Origin: Actinoplanes aureus
GTDB lineage: Bacteria > Actinomycetota > Actinomycetes > Mycobacteriales > Micromonosporaceae
NCBI RefSeq assembly: GCF_015704865.1
Contig: NZ_JADQTO010000039.1
Span: 1-64,000, forward strand
Reading direction: 5' to 3'
DNA length: 64,000 bases
The notes under the pieces were generated by a model. The model had not been told where the DNA came from. It saw only the letters and a program-made list of their open reading frames with translations, and did no database searches. Shown here one piece after another: positions 34,576-43,499 of this stretch (the first letter of the stretch is position 1; each line of letters opens with the position of its first letter). A program made the position numbers and the translations under genes.

Positions 34576-35040
34576 TTAGCAGGCCATCACTCCGTCAACG
34601 ACGTCGTTGAGGCCGTATTCGCGCAGGTGCGGCGCGGAGTTGCCGGAGTTGATGAGGAAGGCGATCCGCCAGCGATCCCACCACTCGAGCAGCATGCCGT
34701 CCGCCGCGGCCGGAATCTGGTTGTTGCGTACCGAGCTGATCCGGTCGTTCCACTCGGGGCCGGGCCGCTCGCCGACCAGGATGAAGTCCGGGTAGCTGTA
34801 GTGGCCCAGGTTGTACTGCACGTAGCACCGGTAGAAGGCCAGTCCCCGGCCCGCGCCGCGGCTGTCGTTGAACGCGTTCTCGTAGACGCAGAAGTACTTG
34901 TAAGGACACGGCGGCGTGCCGCCGGGAACGGTGTAGGGCTGGAGCACGACCACGCCCGGTTCGGCCTGGGCCGGGCTCGGCGCCCACACCAGACCCGCGA
35001 CGACCATCAGCAGAATCGCTTCCGTGGTCAGGTTCCTCAT
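34576..35040 (-). CDS. Secreted peptidase inhibitor, I36-like
   Basis: A 154-residue secreted protein. The signal peptide (MRNLTTEAILLMVVAGLVWAP, cleavage near PAQA-EP) leads to CPYKYFCVYENAFNDSRGAGRGLAFYRCYVQYNLGHYSYPDFI and NDRISSVRNNQI, a single crystallin-like motif typical of the I36 (Streptomyces metalloproteinase inhibitor) group, with paired Cys. The mature part is longer than in the simplest members. It is likely extracellular; the target protease is not known. Confidence 0.8.
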   Translation of the reverse strand: MRNLTTEAILLMVVAGLVWAPSPAQAEPGVVVLQPYTVPGGTPPCPYKYFCVYENAFNDSRGAGRGLAFYRCYVQYNLGHYSYPDFILVGERPGPEWNDRISSVRNNQIPAAADGMLLEWWDRWRIAFLINSGNSAPHLREYGLNDVVDGVMAC

Positions 35041-35510
35041 GCGGTGATCTTGCTTGGCCTAAGCTCACTGCTGTCTCAACGGCCGCCAGACAGCACCCAT
35101 GTTGGGCCGGATAAGGCCCTGACCACGAAGGCTCTCTAGCGTCGACCCGTGGCGGCCGATGGTGGGCGGTTGGTCGCCTGGGCGGCTTAGTTTGGCCGGG
35201 CGGGCCTACGCCCGATCTGTTCGAGATGCCGCCGGGCTCCAGAGTGGGCCAGGCTTCGGGATGGGGCCGGGCTTCGGGATGGCGCCGGGCGTCGAGATGG
35301 GGTCGGGCGAGGTGGGCCTTACGTCGGCCGAGGCGAGGGCCGCCCGGGAGGCGATCCAACGTGGCCGGGCCTGATGCCAGGTCGGAGGTTCCTGGATGGC
35401 ACCGTTGACCATCGGCCCCGGCCCGGCGGGCGCGGGCCGGGCTGGTCTCGGGGACGGCGGTTGACTCGTACCGAAAAAGGCAGCGTGAGCGGAAGGGCCT
35501 GGCTGGACCC
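35041..35510. other. Intergenic region with 18-bp tandem repeats
   Basis: No gene is convincingly supported in these 470 bases. GGGCC(A/G)GGCTTCGGGATG occurs twice at 35247-35282 and a diverged third copy follows to 35300, with partial copies around it. A short plus-strand reading frame spans the repeats (PGFGMGPGFGMAPG) but has no ribosome binding site or family match, so I do not call it. Confidence 0.5.
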
Positions 35511-35900
35511 TCAGGGTTTGACGGCGAGGACCGGGCGGTCGGCGGTGAGCAGGATGCGCTGGGCCGTGCTGCCGAGGAAGAGCTTGCCGACCGGGCTGCG
35601 CCGGCGCAGGCCGATGACGATGACCGAGGCGCTCTCTTGCGCGGCGACGTGCAGAAGTTCGTCGGCGAGTTCGCCGGTGTGCGGGGTGGTTCGCAGGCGT
35701 AGTGCGACGCCGGAGCGCCCGGCCTCGGCGGTGAGGGCGGCGAGGCGTTCCGGGTCGGCGGCTTCGGCGCTGACCGGCGCCCCGCCGCGGGGCGAGTTGA
35801 CCACCAGGAGGTCTTCGCCGCGGCGTTTCGCCTCGTCCACGGCGGCGGTGAAGGCGGCCTCCCCTTCGGCGGTGGGGAGGTATCCGACGAGCACGGTCAT
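35511..35900 (-). CDS. Universal stress protein (UspA family)
   Basis: A 129-residue single-domain Usp. The ATP-binding signature appears as GLRRRSPVGKLFLGSTAQRIL followed by PVLAVKP, and the N-terminal MTVLVGYLPTAEGEAAF is the usual first strand and loop. It ends the tct operon and is coupled to it through a tiny overlapping reading frame, a position in which Usp genes are often found next to TctABC. Confidence 0.93.
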   Translation of the reverse strand: MTVLVGYLPTAEGEAAFTAAVDEAKRRGEDLLVVNSPRGGAPVSAEAADPERLAALTAEAGRSGVALRLRTTPHTGELADELLHVAAQESASVIVIGLRRRSPVGKLFLGSTAQRILLTADRPVLAVKP

Positions 35901-35968
35901 GCGGCGAGTTCCTTTTCCTCGTGTCCGGTCTCCGCGATCGAGGTGATCCGGCGGTGCGGGGTGCTCAT
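35897..35968 (-). CDS. Micro-ORF bridging tctA and the stress protein
   Basis: A 23-residue frame (MSTPHRRITSI... ending KELAA) whose ATG overlaps the tctA stop by four bases and whose TGA overlaps the stress-protein ATG by four bases. The double ATGA coupling and absence of any spare sequence suggest that ribosomes are passed through it. It ends with GGAAAAGGAAC, a purine run that can serve as ribosome binding site for the stress-protein gene. Whether the peptide has its own role is unknown. Confidence 0.5.
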   Translation of the reverse strand: MSTPHRRITSIAETGHEEKELAA

Positions 35969-37617
35969 GTGGCTGAGTTCCGTTCCTCGGAGGTGTTCGG
36001 GTCGGGGGCCCCCGAGTCGGGCGTTCCCGCCGCGGCCTGCTTTGCCTGCGGCTCCTTCGGCCCGGGATCCCTTGCCTCGGGCGTCCCCCTACCGACTTCC
36101 TCCTCCCCGCGATCCTTCTCGGCGGCCAGGGGTGTGCGGCGCCGCAGCAGTGGCTGAGCGAGGGGCAGCAGGGCGACCGCGATCAGCGCGGCCAGCAGCA
36201 CGCCGGAGATGGGACGGGTGAAGAAGCCGGTCGGGTCGCCGTCGAAGAGCAGCAGGGAGCGGCGCAGTGAGGTCTCGAGCAGGCTGCCGAGGACGAAGGC
36301 GAGGACCATCGGGCCTGGGTCGAAACCGAGCTTCTTCATCAGGTAGCCGATGACGCCGAAGGCGATGACCAGGCCGATGTCGAAGACGCTGTTGTTGACG
36401 GTGTAGGCGCCGACCAGCGTGATCAGGACGGTGATCGGCGCGAGGATGGTGGCGCGGACCCGCAGGATGCGGACGAAGAGGCCGACCAGCGGGATGCTCA
36501 TGATCAGCAGCAGGATGTTGCCGATGTACATCGAGTTGACGACGCCCCAGAACAGCTCGGGGTTCTCGGTGATCAGCTGCGGGCCGGGGGTGACGCCCTG
36601 GATGAGCAGGGCGCCGAAGATGACGGCCATGGTGGCGTTGGCGGGGATGCCGAGCGACAGCAGCGGGATGAACGACGAGGTGGCGGCGGCGTTGTTGGCG
36701 GTCTCGGGTGCGGCGACACCTTCGATGGCGCCCTTGCCGAACCGTTCGGGGTGCTTGGATCGCCGTTTCTCCAGCGCGTACGCGGCCAGCGAGGCGAGCA
36801 CGGCGCCGCCGCCCGGCAGGATGCCGAGGAAGAAGCCGAGGACCGAGCCGCGGCCGATGGCGCCACTGGACTGCCTCAGGTCGGCGCGGCTGGGCCAGAC
36901 GTTGGCCACGGTGGCCGGGGCCTGCACCTTGCGGTGGCGTTCCTCCAGGTTGTAGAGGATCTCGCCGAGGCCGAACAGGCCCATCGCGATCGGGACGAAG
37001 TCGAGCCCGTCGGCGAGGTTCAGGTTGCCGAGGGTGAAGCGTTCCGCGCTGGTGAAGTCGTCGCGGCCGACGGTGGCCAGCAGCAGACCGATCGCCGCGG
37101 CGGTGAGGGCGCGCAGCCGGCCGCCGCTGCTGATCGTCGCCACCAGCAGGATGCCGAGGAGAGCCAGCGCCGTGTACTCCGGTGGGCCGAAGTCCAGGGC
37201 GAAGTCGGCGACGAGCGGGGCGACGAAGGTGAGCGCGATGATGGCGAGGGTGCCGCCGACGAACGAGCCGATGGCCGCGATGCCGAGGGCGGTGCCGGCC
37301 CGGCCCTGCCGGGTGAGGGCGTGCCCGTCGAAGACGGTGACCACTGACGATGCCTCGCCGGGCAGGCGCAGCAGGACCGAGGTGATGGTGCCGCCGTACT
37401 GGGCGCCGTAGAAGATGCCGGCCAGCATGATGATCGCGGTGACCGGCTCGAGGCCGAAAGTGATCGGCAGCAGGATGGCGATGGTGGCGGCGGGGCCCAG
37501 GCCGGGCAGGACGCCGATGAGCATGCCGATGACGACGCCGACGAGGCAGTAGAGCAGATTCGTCGGCTCGAGAACGACGGCGAAGCCGTCGAGCACCGAG
37601 GACAACGGTCCTCCCAT
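35965..37617 (-). CDS. TctA-type tripartite tricarboxylate transporter permease
   Basis: A 550-residue membrane protein with about twelve helices and the TctA signatures GVLPGLGPAATIAILLPITFG near the N-terminus, GAQYGGTITSVLLRLPGEASS, and GILPGGGAVLASLAAYALEK in the middle. After the last helix there is a 50-residue charged Pro/Gly tail. It is the large permease of a binding-protein dependent, ion-driven carboxylate importer. The ATG at 37617 is four bases from the upstream stop; GGGAGG is inside the first codons, so a start at the TTG or GTG a few codons on is possible. Context suggests aldarate uptake. Confidence 0.93.
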   Translation of the reverse strand: MGGPLSSVLDGFAVVLEPTNLLYCLVGVVIGMLIGVLPGLGPAATIAILLPITFGLEPVTAIIMLAGIFYGAQYGGTITSVLLRLPGEASSVVTVFDGHALTRQGRAGTALGIAAIGSFVGGTLAIIALTFVAPLVADFALDFGPPEYTALALLGILLVATISSGGRLRALTAAAIGLLLATVGRDDFTSAERFTLGNLNLADGLDFVPIAMGLFGLGEILYNLEERHRKVQAPATVANVWPSRADLRQSSGAIGRGSVLGFFLGILPGGGAVLASLAAYALEKRRSKHPERFGKGAIEGVAAPETANNAAATSSFIPLLSLGIPANATMAVIFGALLIQGVTPGPQLITENPELFWGVVNSMYIGNILLLIMSIPLVGLFVRILRVRATILAPITVLITLVGAYTVNNSVFDIGLVIAFGVIGYLMKKLGFDPGPMVLAFVLGSLLETSLRRSLLLFDGDPTGFFTRPISGVLLAALIAVALLPLAQPLLRRRTPLAAEKDRGEEEVGRGTPEARDPGPKEPQAKQAAAGTPDSGAPDPNTSEERNSAT

Positions 37618-37620
37618 GGA

Positions 37621-38091
37621 TCAGAACAGGTGGGGGATGGTGACGTCGAGCGCGCCGACGAACAGGGCGTAGAAGACGACGACGATGCCGACACTGGTGA
37701 TGATCGAGGTGCGCCAGGACTCGTGGCCGAGGAACCGCAGCCAGACGAAGGCCAGCAGCAGAGTGGGGATCTCGAAGCCGATGGTGGCGATCACGGCGAC
37801 GAACGCGATCATGCTGGCCACGGCGGCGGCCACGAGCAGCCCGCTGCGGGTGAAGCGTTCGGCCTCGCCGGTGTCCCGGGCACGGACGGCGAGGGCGAGT
37901 CCGAGCACCACCAGAACGGCCCCGATGATCAACGGCCAGGTGCCCGGACCGGGTTCGGAAGGGCTGCCGGCGCCGAGCGCGAGCGAGCCGGCGATCGCCG
38001 CGCCGCCGAGGATGACCACGACGGCGGCGGCGATCAGGTTGCTGAGCGGTCCGGCGGAAGGCGGCCGCTCGTCGACGGGTTCGGTGCTCAC
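37621..38091 (-). CDS. TctB-type transporter small permease
   Basis: A 156-residue protein with four hydrophobic helices (for example LIAAAVVVILGGAAIAGSLALG, PLIIGAVLVVLGLALAV, LVAAAVASMIAFVAVIATIG, TSVGIVVVFYALFVGAL), matching the small membrane subunit. The GTG start at 38091 overlaps the stop of the binding-protein gene (GTGA). It forms the membrane complex with TctA. Confidence 0.88.
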   Translation of the reverse strand: MSTEPVDERPPSAGPLSNLIAAAVVVILGGAAIAGSLALGAGSPSEPGPGTWPLIIGAVLVVLGLALAVRARDTGEAERFTRSGLLVAAAVASMIAFVAVIATIGFEIPTLLLAFVWLRFLGHESWRTSIITSVGIVVVFYALFVGALDVTIPHLF

Positions 38092-39077
38092 TTGCCACTC
38101 AGGTTGATCTTGTGCTCCGCCACCAGGTCCTTGTAGGTCTGGAGCGAGCCGTTCCACTGCTGGAGCAGGGTCGCGCCGTCCACCTCGTTCGGGGTGAGCA
38201 GCCGCTGGGTGTTGAAGTCCTTGTACGCCTGCTCGCCGAACGACTTCTGGAAAGCGGTACGCAGCCGGTCGACGACCTCCTCCGGGGTGCCCTTCGGCGC
38301 CACCACGGCCCGGGACTGCTGGACCGGCACCTTGTAGCCGGCCTCGGCGGCGGTCGGGGTGTCCGGCATGTAGGTCGGCCGCTTCTCGGCGAACGTGACG
38401 ATCGGGACCGCCTTGCCGGCCTCGATCTGCTCCTTCGCCTCGCCGAGCTGCACCGCGGCCACGTCGACCTGACCGCCGAGCACCGCCGTCAGCGCCGGCG
38501 CGCCACCGTTGAACGGCACCGCGGTGGCGTCGACGCCGGCCTGGGCGAAGAGCAGGCTGGAGGTGAGCTGGCTGCCGGTGCCGACGCCGGTGGTGGCGTA
38601 CTTGATCGGCCGCTTGGCGGCGACAATGCCCTGGACGTCCTTGAAGCCGGTCTTCGGATTGGCGATCAGCACGTAGTCGTCCTGCGAGATACCGGTGACG
38701 ACCTCGTAGTTGTTGATGTCGACGGCCTGGTCGGCCGGGACGGCGAGCGGCGTGATGTACGCGAGCGATCCCACGAACACCATGATCGTGTAGCCGTCCG
38801 GCTTGGCGGCGGCGAGCTCCTTGGCCGCGACCGCGCCGTTGGCACCCGGCCGGTTCTGCACGGTGATCGGTTGCTTGAGGTCGGCACTGGCCGGGTCGGC
38901 CAGAGCGCGGCCGATGAGGTCGGTGCTGCCGCCGGCGTCCTGGCCGATCAGCATGGTGACGGCGCGTTCGGGGTAGGCCGCCGCCGCCGAGCCGGAGTCG
39001 TCGGATTCAAGGTTGCCGCCGCAACCGGCCAGGGCGAGCACGGTCGCCAGGCCGAGCGCGGGGAGTTTCTTGTTCAT
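38088..39077 (-). CDS. TctC-type solute-binding lipoprotein
   Basis: A 329-residue extracytoplasmic binding protein. Signal LGLATVLALAGC carries the lipobox. The mature part has the family features YPERAVTMLIGQDAGGSTDLIGRALAD, VQNRPGANGAVAAKELAAAKPDGYT and TGVGTGSQLTS. ATG at 39077 follows GGGAGA. First gene of tctCBA-usp, divergent from the LysR regulator, so that regulator likely controls it. Ligand predicted from context as glucarate or galactarate. Confidence 0.92.
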   Translation of the reverse strand: MNKKLPALGLATVLALAGCGGNLESDDSGSAAAAYPERAVTMLIGQDAGGSTDLIGRALADPASADLKQPITVQNRPGANGAVAAKELAAAKPDGYTIMVFVGSLAYITPLAVPADQAVDINNYEVVTGISQDDYVLIANPKTGFKDVQGIVAAKRPIKYATTGVGTGSQLTSSLLFAQAGVDATAVPFNGGAPALTAVLGGQVDVAAVQLGEAKEQIEAGKAVPIVTFAEKRPTYMPDTPTAAEAGYKVPVQQSRAVVAPKGTPEEVVDRLRTAFQKSFGEQAYKDFNTQRLLTPNEVDGATLLQQWNGSLQTYKDLVAEHKINLSGK

Positions 39078-39133
39078 GCGGTCTCCCGCTGTGAGGGGGG
39101 TCACTGGTGCGGCGAGCCTATGGCTGCCCTGTT

Positions 39134-39180
39134 ATGCATGTCCAAGCCCATTCGTGCATCGACTGATACCTTTTCGGTAT
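39134..39180. promoter_or_regulatory. LysR operator region with ATAC-N7-GTAT box
   Basis: ATAC (39167-39169 in ATACC, 39166-39170) and GTAT (in GGTAT, 39176-39180) form the classic LysR-type ATAC-N7-GTAT box over the regulator's start codon. A second inverted pair, ATGCA at 39134 and TGCAT at 39155, lies upstream toward the tctC start. TACCTT (39167-39172) is also a TANNNT -10 six bases before the ATG, so regulator binding would block its own leaderless promoter. Confidence 0.55.
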
Positions 39181-40066
39181 GGCCTACACGCTCGAACAAC
39201 TGCGCGGCTTCGTCGCCGTGGCCGAGGAGTTGCATTTCGGTCGTGCTGCGGCCCGGTTACGGATGACCCAGCCTCCGCTGAGCCGGCAGATCCAGAAGCT
39301 CGAGTCCGGTGTAGGCGTGCACCTGCTGGACCGGGACAACCGGCGGGTGAGCCTGACGCCGGCGGGCGAGGCGTTCCTCGTCGAGGCGCGCCGCATGCTG
39401 GCGATCGCCGAGTCGGCCCCGGAGCTGGCCCAGCGTGTGTCGTCCGGCTACTACGGACTGGTCCGGCTCGCGTTCACCTCGGCCTCCACGTTCGGAATCC
39501 TCGGCCGGCTGCTCAACGAGCTGGAGTCGCGGCTGCCCGAGGTGCACATCGAGCTGTTCGAGATGGTCACCCGGGAGCAGGTCGCGGCCCTCGCCGCCGG
39601 CGACCTCGACTTGGGCCTGGCCCGCCCGCCGTTCGACCCGGAGCTGTTCGAATCCCGGCTGCTGCACCGGGAAGCCCTGCTCCTGGCGGTGCGTGATGAT
39701 CATTGGCTGGCCGGCTTGGACCGGCCGTTGGTGGCCGCTGACCTGATCCGGGAGCCGTTGATCTTCCACTCCCAGCAGAAGGCCCGATACTTCTACGACC
39801 TGATCGTCAGCATGGTGCCGGTGGATCAGGGCAACGTGGTGCACGCCGTCAGCCAGGTGATGACCATGCTGTCTTTGGTCTCCGCCGGGCGCGGGGTGGC
39901 CTTCGTGCCGGCGTCGGCTACCCGGATCGGCGTCCCTCATGTCGCCTACCTGGAGATCCTCACCCCGATCGAGGAACCGGTCGAACTGCACCTGCTCTGG
40001 CCGCGTCAGTCGCGAAATCCCGCACTCCCGCGGGTTCTCGCGGCCCTCGAGCATCTGATGCCGTGA
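39179..40066 (+). CDS. LysR-type transcriptional regulator of hexarate use
   Basis: A 295-residue LysR protein: N-terminal helix-turn-helix with LRGFVAVAEELHFGRAAARLRMTQPPLSRQIQKLE, and a substrate-binding domain with LVRLAFTSASTFGIL and the usual two lobes. It is divergent from the tct uptake genes and upstream of the catabolic genes in the same direction. The ATAC-N7-GTAT box at its start points to autoregulation and control of tctC. The effector is probably an aldarate or keto-deoxy acid, by context only. Confidence 0.93.
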   Translation: MAYTLEQLRGFVAVAEELHFGRAAARLRMTQPPLSRQIQKLESGVGVHLLDRDNRRVSLTPAGEAFLVEARRMLAIAESAPELAQRVSSGYYGLVRLAFTSASTFGILGRLLNELESRLPEVHIELFEMVTREQVAALAAGDLDLGLARPPFDPELFESRLLHREALLLAVRDDHWLAGLDRPLVAADLIREPLIFHSQQKARYFYDLIVSMVPVDQGNVVHAVSQVMTMLSLVSAGRGVAFVPASATRIGVPHVAYLEILTPIEEPVELHLLWPRQSRNPALPRVLAALEHLMP

Positions 40067-40092
40067 AGGTATCAAGCAATGCTGAAACACTC

Positions 40093-40123
40093 TTGGACAG
40101 GCATCACCGAACGTTCCTACGGT
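40093..40123 (+). promoter_or_regulatory. Predicted promoter of the hexarate catabolic operon
   Basis: TTGGAC (40093-40098) and TACGGT (40118-40123) are 19 bases apart; the -10 ends six bases before the GTG at 40130, so the first gene is probably leaderless. A GGTAT half-site like those of the LysR box occurs near 40070. Confidence 0.45.
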
Positions 40124-40129
40124 GGCCGG

Positions 40130-41047
40130 GTGACGCAGATTCCCCCGACCGACCTCGCCGCCCGGCTCGCCTCCGGACTGCTGTCGTTCCCCGTGACCCA
40201 CTTCGACGACGACCTGAACTTCGACGAGTCCCGCTACCGTGAGCACCTCGCCTGGCAGGCGAGTTTCGGCGTCGCCGGCCTGTTCGCCGCCGGCGGGACC
40301 GGAGAGGGCTTCAGTCTCACCACACCCGAGATCGACACCGTGGTGCGGACCGCGGTGAACGAGGTCGGCCACCTGGTTCCGGTCGTCGCGCCGGCCACCG
40401 GCGGCACCGCCCAGGCGGTGGAGCAGGCCCGGGCCGCCGAGGACGCGGGCGCCGCCGGGATCCTGCTGTTCCCGCCTTATCTCACCGAGGCGAGCCAGGC
40501 CGGCCTGATCGCGCACGTCGACGCGGTCTGCCGGGCCACGAGCCTCGGTGTCGTCGTCTACAGCCGGGCCAACGCCGTCCTCGAGGACGTGACCGTCGCC
40601 GAGCTCGCCGAGCGCAACCCGAACCTGATCGGCCTCAAGGACGGCATCGGCGACATCGAGCGGATGACCCGCACCTATGCCAAGGTCGGCGACCGGCTCA
40701 TCTACGTCGGCGGGCTGCCGACCGCCGAGACGTTCGCGCTGCCGCTGCTCCAGCTCGGCGTCAGCACCTATTCGTCAGCGCTCTACAACTTCCTGCCCGA
40801 GTTCGCGCTGCGCTTCTACGCCGCGGTCCGGGCGCAGGACCGCGCCGCGGTCTACGGGATGCTCAACGACTTCGTCATCCCGTACCTCGACATCCGCGAC
40901 CGTTCTCGCGGCTACGCGGTCTCCATCATCAAGGCCGGCCTCGACGCGGTCGGGCGCAACGGCGGCCTGGTGCGGCCTCCGCTGACCGAGCTTCAGCCGG
41001 ACGAGCGTGCGGCCCTCGCTGCGCTGATCGACAAGGTCCGGTCATGA
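40130..41047 (+). CDS. kdgD: 5-dehydro-4-deoxyglucarate dehydratase
   Basis: A 305-residue class I aldolase-fold enzyme of the DapA superfamily. It converts 5-dehydro-4-deoxyglucarate to 2,5-dioxovalerate with loss of water and CO2. The specific family text is LSFPVTHFDDDLNFDESRYREHLAW, GLFAAGGTGEGFSLT, catalytic Tyr in GVVVYSRANA, Schiff-base Lys in NLIGLKDGIGD, and the C-terminal DRSRGYAVSIIKAGLDAVGRNGG. GTG start from the leaderless promoter gives the standard length (about 303). Its stop overlaps the next ATG. Confidence 0.95.
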   Translation: MTQIPPTDLAARLASGLLSFPVTHFDDDLNFDESRYREHLAWQASFGVAGLFAAGGTGEGFSLTTPEIDTVVRTAVNEVGHLVPVVAPATGGTAQAVEQARAAEDAGAAGILLFPPYLTEASQAGLIAHVDAVCRATSLGVVVYSRANAVLEDVTVAELAERNPNLIGLKDGIGDIERMTRTYAKVGDRLIYVGGLPTAETFALPLLQLGVSTYSSALYNFLPEFALRFYAAVRAQDRAAVYGMLNDFVIPYLDIRDRSRGYAVSIIKAGLDAVGRNGGLVRPPLTELQPDERAALAALIDKVRS

Positions 41048-42366
41048 CGCCCACCGTCGAGCGGGTCGAGGTCGTCCCGGTCGCCGGTCACGACAGCATG
41101 CTGCTCAACCTCAGCGGCGCGCACGGGCCGTTCTTCACCCGTACCGTCGTGATCCTCACGGACAGCAGCGGAAACGTCGGGGCGGGGGAGGTGCCGGGCG
41201 GCGAGGCCATCCGGCGCACGCTGGAGGCGGCGGGCGAATTCCTGCTGGGCCGCTCGATCGCCCAGTACGGCTCGCTGCTGCGCAGCATCGCCGCCACCCA
41301 CGCTCACCTGGACGCCGCAGGGCGTGGACAGCAGACGTACGACCTGCGCGTCACGATCCATGCGGTGACCGCTCTGGAGTCCGCGCTGCTGGACCTGCTC
41401 GGCCAGCACCTCGGTGTGCCGGTCGCCGAGCTTCTCGGTGAGGGACAGCAGCGGGACAGCGTCCCGATGCTCGGCTATCTGTTCTACGTCGGCGACCGGT
41501 CGGCGACCGACCTGCCCTACCTCGTGGAGAAGGATCCGGCCGACGACTGGGAGCGGCTGCGCCGCGAGCCGGCCCTCACCCCGTCCGCCATCGTGGCGCT
41601 CGCCGAGGCCGCACAGGCTCGGTACGGGTTCACCGACTTCAAGCTCAAGGGCGGTGTCTTCGCCGGTGAGCAGGAGATCGAGGCGGTGCGTGCGCTGGCC
41701 GCCCGGTTCCCGCGGGCGCGGATCACCCTCGACCCCAACGGCGGCTGGCTGCTCGCCGACGCGGTGCGCCTCTGTCGTGACCTGGGCGGGGTGCTGGCGT
41801 ACGCGGAGGATCCGGTCGGTGCCGAGGGCGACATGTCCGGCCGGGAGACCATGGCCGAGTTCCGACGCGCCACCGGGTTGCGTACGGCCACCAACATGAT
41901 TGCCACCGACTGGCGGCAGATGGCCCACGCCGTACGCTCGCACGCCGTCGACATTCCCCTCGCCGACCCGCACTTCTGGACCATGCGCGGCTCGGTGCGT
42001 GTCGCGCAGCTCTGCCACGACTTCGGGCTGACCTGGGGCTCCCACTCGAACAACCACTTCGACATCTCCCTGGCCATGTTCACGCACGTCGGCGCGGCGG
42101 CGCCCGGAGAGATCACCGCCCTGGACACGCACTGGATCTGGCAGGACGGGCAGCGGCTCACTCGTGACCCGCTGCGGATCCGGGACGGCCGGATCGCCGT
42201 ACCGGCCAGGCCGGGCCTCGGTGTCGAGGTCGACCGTGACGCGCTCGCCGCCGCGCACGAGCTCTACCTGGAGCACGGCCTCGGCGCCCGGGACGACACG
42301 GTCGCCATGCAATTCCTCTTTCCCGGTTGGCGCTTCGACCCCAAGCGCCCCTGTCTGGTGCGGTGA
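41044..42366 (+). CDS. gudD: Glucarate dehydratase
   Basis: A 440-residue enolase-superfamily enzyme that dehydrates D-glucarate (and L-idarate) to 5-dehydro-4-deoxyglucarate. The N-terminal cap has HGPFFTRTVVILTDSSGNVGAGEVPGGEAIRRTLE. The barrel has FTDFKLKGGVF with the KxK bases, LDPNGGW, AYAEDPVG and the His in WGSHSNNHFDISLAMF, followed by the family C-terminus LFPGWRFDPKRPCLVR. Translationally coupled to kdgD. Its product is the substrate of KdgD. Confidence 0.96.
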   Translation: MTPTVERVEVVPVAGHDSMLLNLSGAHGPFFTRTVVILTDSSGNVGAGEVPGGEAIRRTLEAAGEFLLGRSIAQYGSLLRSIAATHAHLDAAGRGQQTYDLRVTIHAVTALESALLDLLGQHLGVPVAELLGEGQQRDSVPMLGYLFYVGDRSATDLPYLVEKDPADDWERLRREPALTPSAIVALAEAAQARYGFTDFKLKGGVFAGEQEIEAVRALAARFPRARITLDPNGGWLLADAVRLCRDLGGVLAYAEDPVGAEGDMSGRETMAEFRRATGLRTATNMIATDWRQMAHAVRSHAVDIPLADPHFWTMRGSVRVAQLCHDFGLTWGSHSNNHFDISLAMFTHVGAAAPGEITALDTHWIWQDGQRLTRDPLRIRDGRIAVPARPGLGVEVDRDALAAAHELYLEHGLGARDDTVAMQFLFPGWRFDPKRPCLVR

Positions 42367-42371
42367 TCACG

Positions 42372-43499
42372 ATGTCCGATCGCATTACCGAGGTCACGCT
42401 CTCCTCGGTCACCCTGCCGCTGAAGAACGCGATCAGCGACGCCAAGGTCCTCACCGGGCGGCAGCGTCCGATGACCGAGGTCGCGTTCCTGTTCGCCGAG
42501 ATTCGCACCGAGGGCGGCCACGAAGGCGTCGGATTCAGCTACAGCAAACGCGCCGGCGGGCCGGCCCAGTTCGCCCACGCCCGCGAGGTCGCTCCCGAGC
42601 TGATCGGTGAGGACCCCAGCGACATCGCCCGGCTCTGGACCAAACTGGTGTGGGCCGGCGCGTCGGTCGGCCGCAGCGGTGCCAGCACCCAGGCCATCGC
42701 GGCGATCGACGTGGCGCTCTGGGACCTCAAGGCGAAACGGGCCGAACTGCCGCTGGCCAAGCTGCTCGGCGCCCACCGGGACGCGATCCGCTGTTACGAC
42801 ACCTCGGGCGGGTTCCTGCACGAGCCGGTCGAGCAGATCAAGGCCAACGCCACCGCGTCCCTCGAAGCGGGCATCGGCGGAATCAAGATCAAGGTGGGGC
42901 ATCCGTCGGCGGCGGTGGACCTGGCGCGGGTGCGGGCGGTCCGAGAGCACCTCGGCGACGACGTGCCGCTCATGGTGGACGCCAACCAGCAGTGGGACCG
43001 GCCCACCGCGCAACGTGTGGGGCGGGCTCTGGAGGAGTTCGGTCTGGTCTGGATCGAGGAGCCCCTCGACGCGTACGACGCGGAGGGGCACGCCGCGCTG
43101 GCCCGCAGCCTGGACACGGCGATCGCATCGGGGGAGATGCTCACCAGTGTGGCCGAGCACTACCGGCTGATCGAGAACGGGTCGGTCGACGTCATCCAGC
43201 CGGACGCGCCCCGGATCGGCGGCATCACCCAGTTCCTGCGGCTGGCCACGCTTGCCGAGCACCGCAACCTGATTCTCGCGCCGCACTTCGCCATGGAGAT
43301 CCACGTGCACCTGGCGGCGGCGTACCCGCACGAGCCGTGGGTCGAACATTTCGACTGGCTGCATCCGCTCTTCAACGAGAGGCTGGAGATTCGCGACGGG
43401 AGGATCCACCTCTCGCCACGGCCAGGGCTCGGCGTGACCCTCAGCGACCGGGTTCGCGATTGGACCGTCGACCGCGCTGACATCGGAGGCACTCAATGA
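42372..43499 (+). CDS. Galactarate/talarate-type dehydratase (MR subgroup)
   Basis: A 375-residue mandelate-racemase-subgroup enolase. Residues visible are the KxK pair in GIKIKVGHPS, metal ligands in LMVDANQQW, VWIEEPLDA and IASGEML, the Asp of QPDAPRIGG and the His in LAPHFAMEIHVHLAA. The sequence is closest in style to L-talarate/galactarate dehydratases, which make the same keto-deoxy product. This gives the operon a second entry point for galactarate. ATG at 42372 is preferred; a GTG at 42363 overlapping the gudD stop is an alternative. Confidence 0.88.
   Translation: MSDRITEVTLSSVTLPLKNAISDAKVLTGRQRPMTEVAFLFAEIRTEGGHEGVGFSYSKRAGGPAQFAHAREVAPELIGEDPSDIARLWTKLVWAGASVGRSGASTQAIAAIDVALWDLKAKRAELPLAKLLGAHRDAIRCYDTSGGFLHEPVEQIKANATASLEAGIGGIKIKVGHPSAAVDLARVRAVREHLGDDVPLMVDANQQWDRPTAQRVGRALEEFGLVWIEEPLDAYDAEGHAALARSLDTAIASGEMLTSVAEHYRLIENGSVDVIQPDAPRIGGITQFLRLATLAEHRNLILAPHFAMEIHVHLAAAYPHEPWVEHFDWLHPLFNERLEIRDGRIHLSPRPGLGVTLSDRVRDWTVDRADIGGTQ

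Noticed and set aside
35159..35374. 71-codon GPGFGM-repeat frame
   Set aside because: Arises from the 18-bp tandem repeat; no Shine-Dalgarno, no family.
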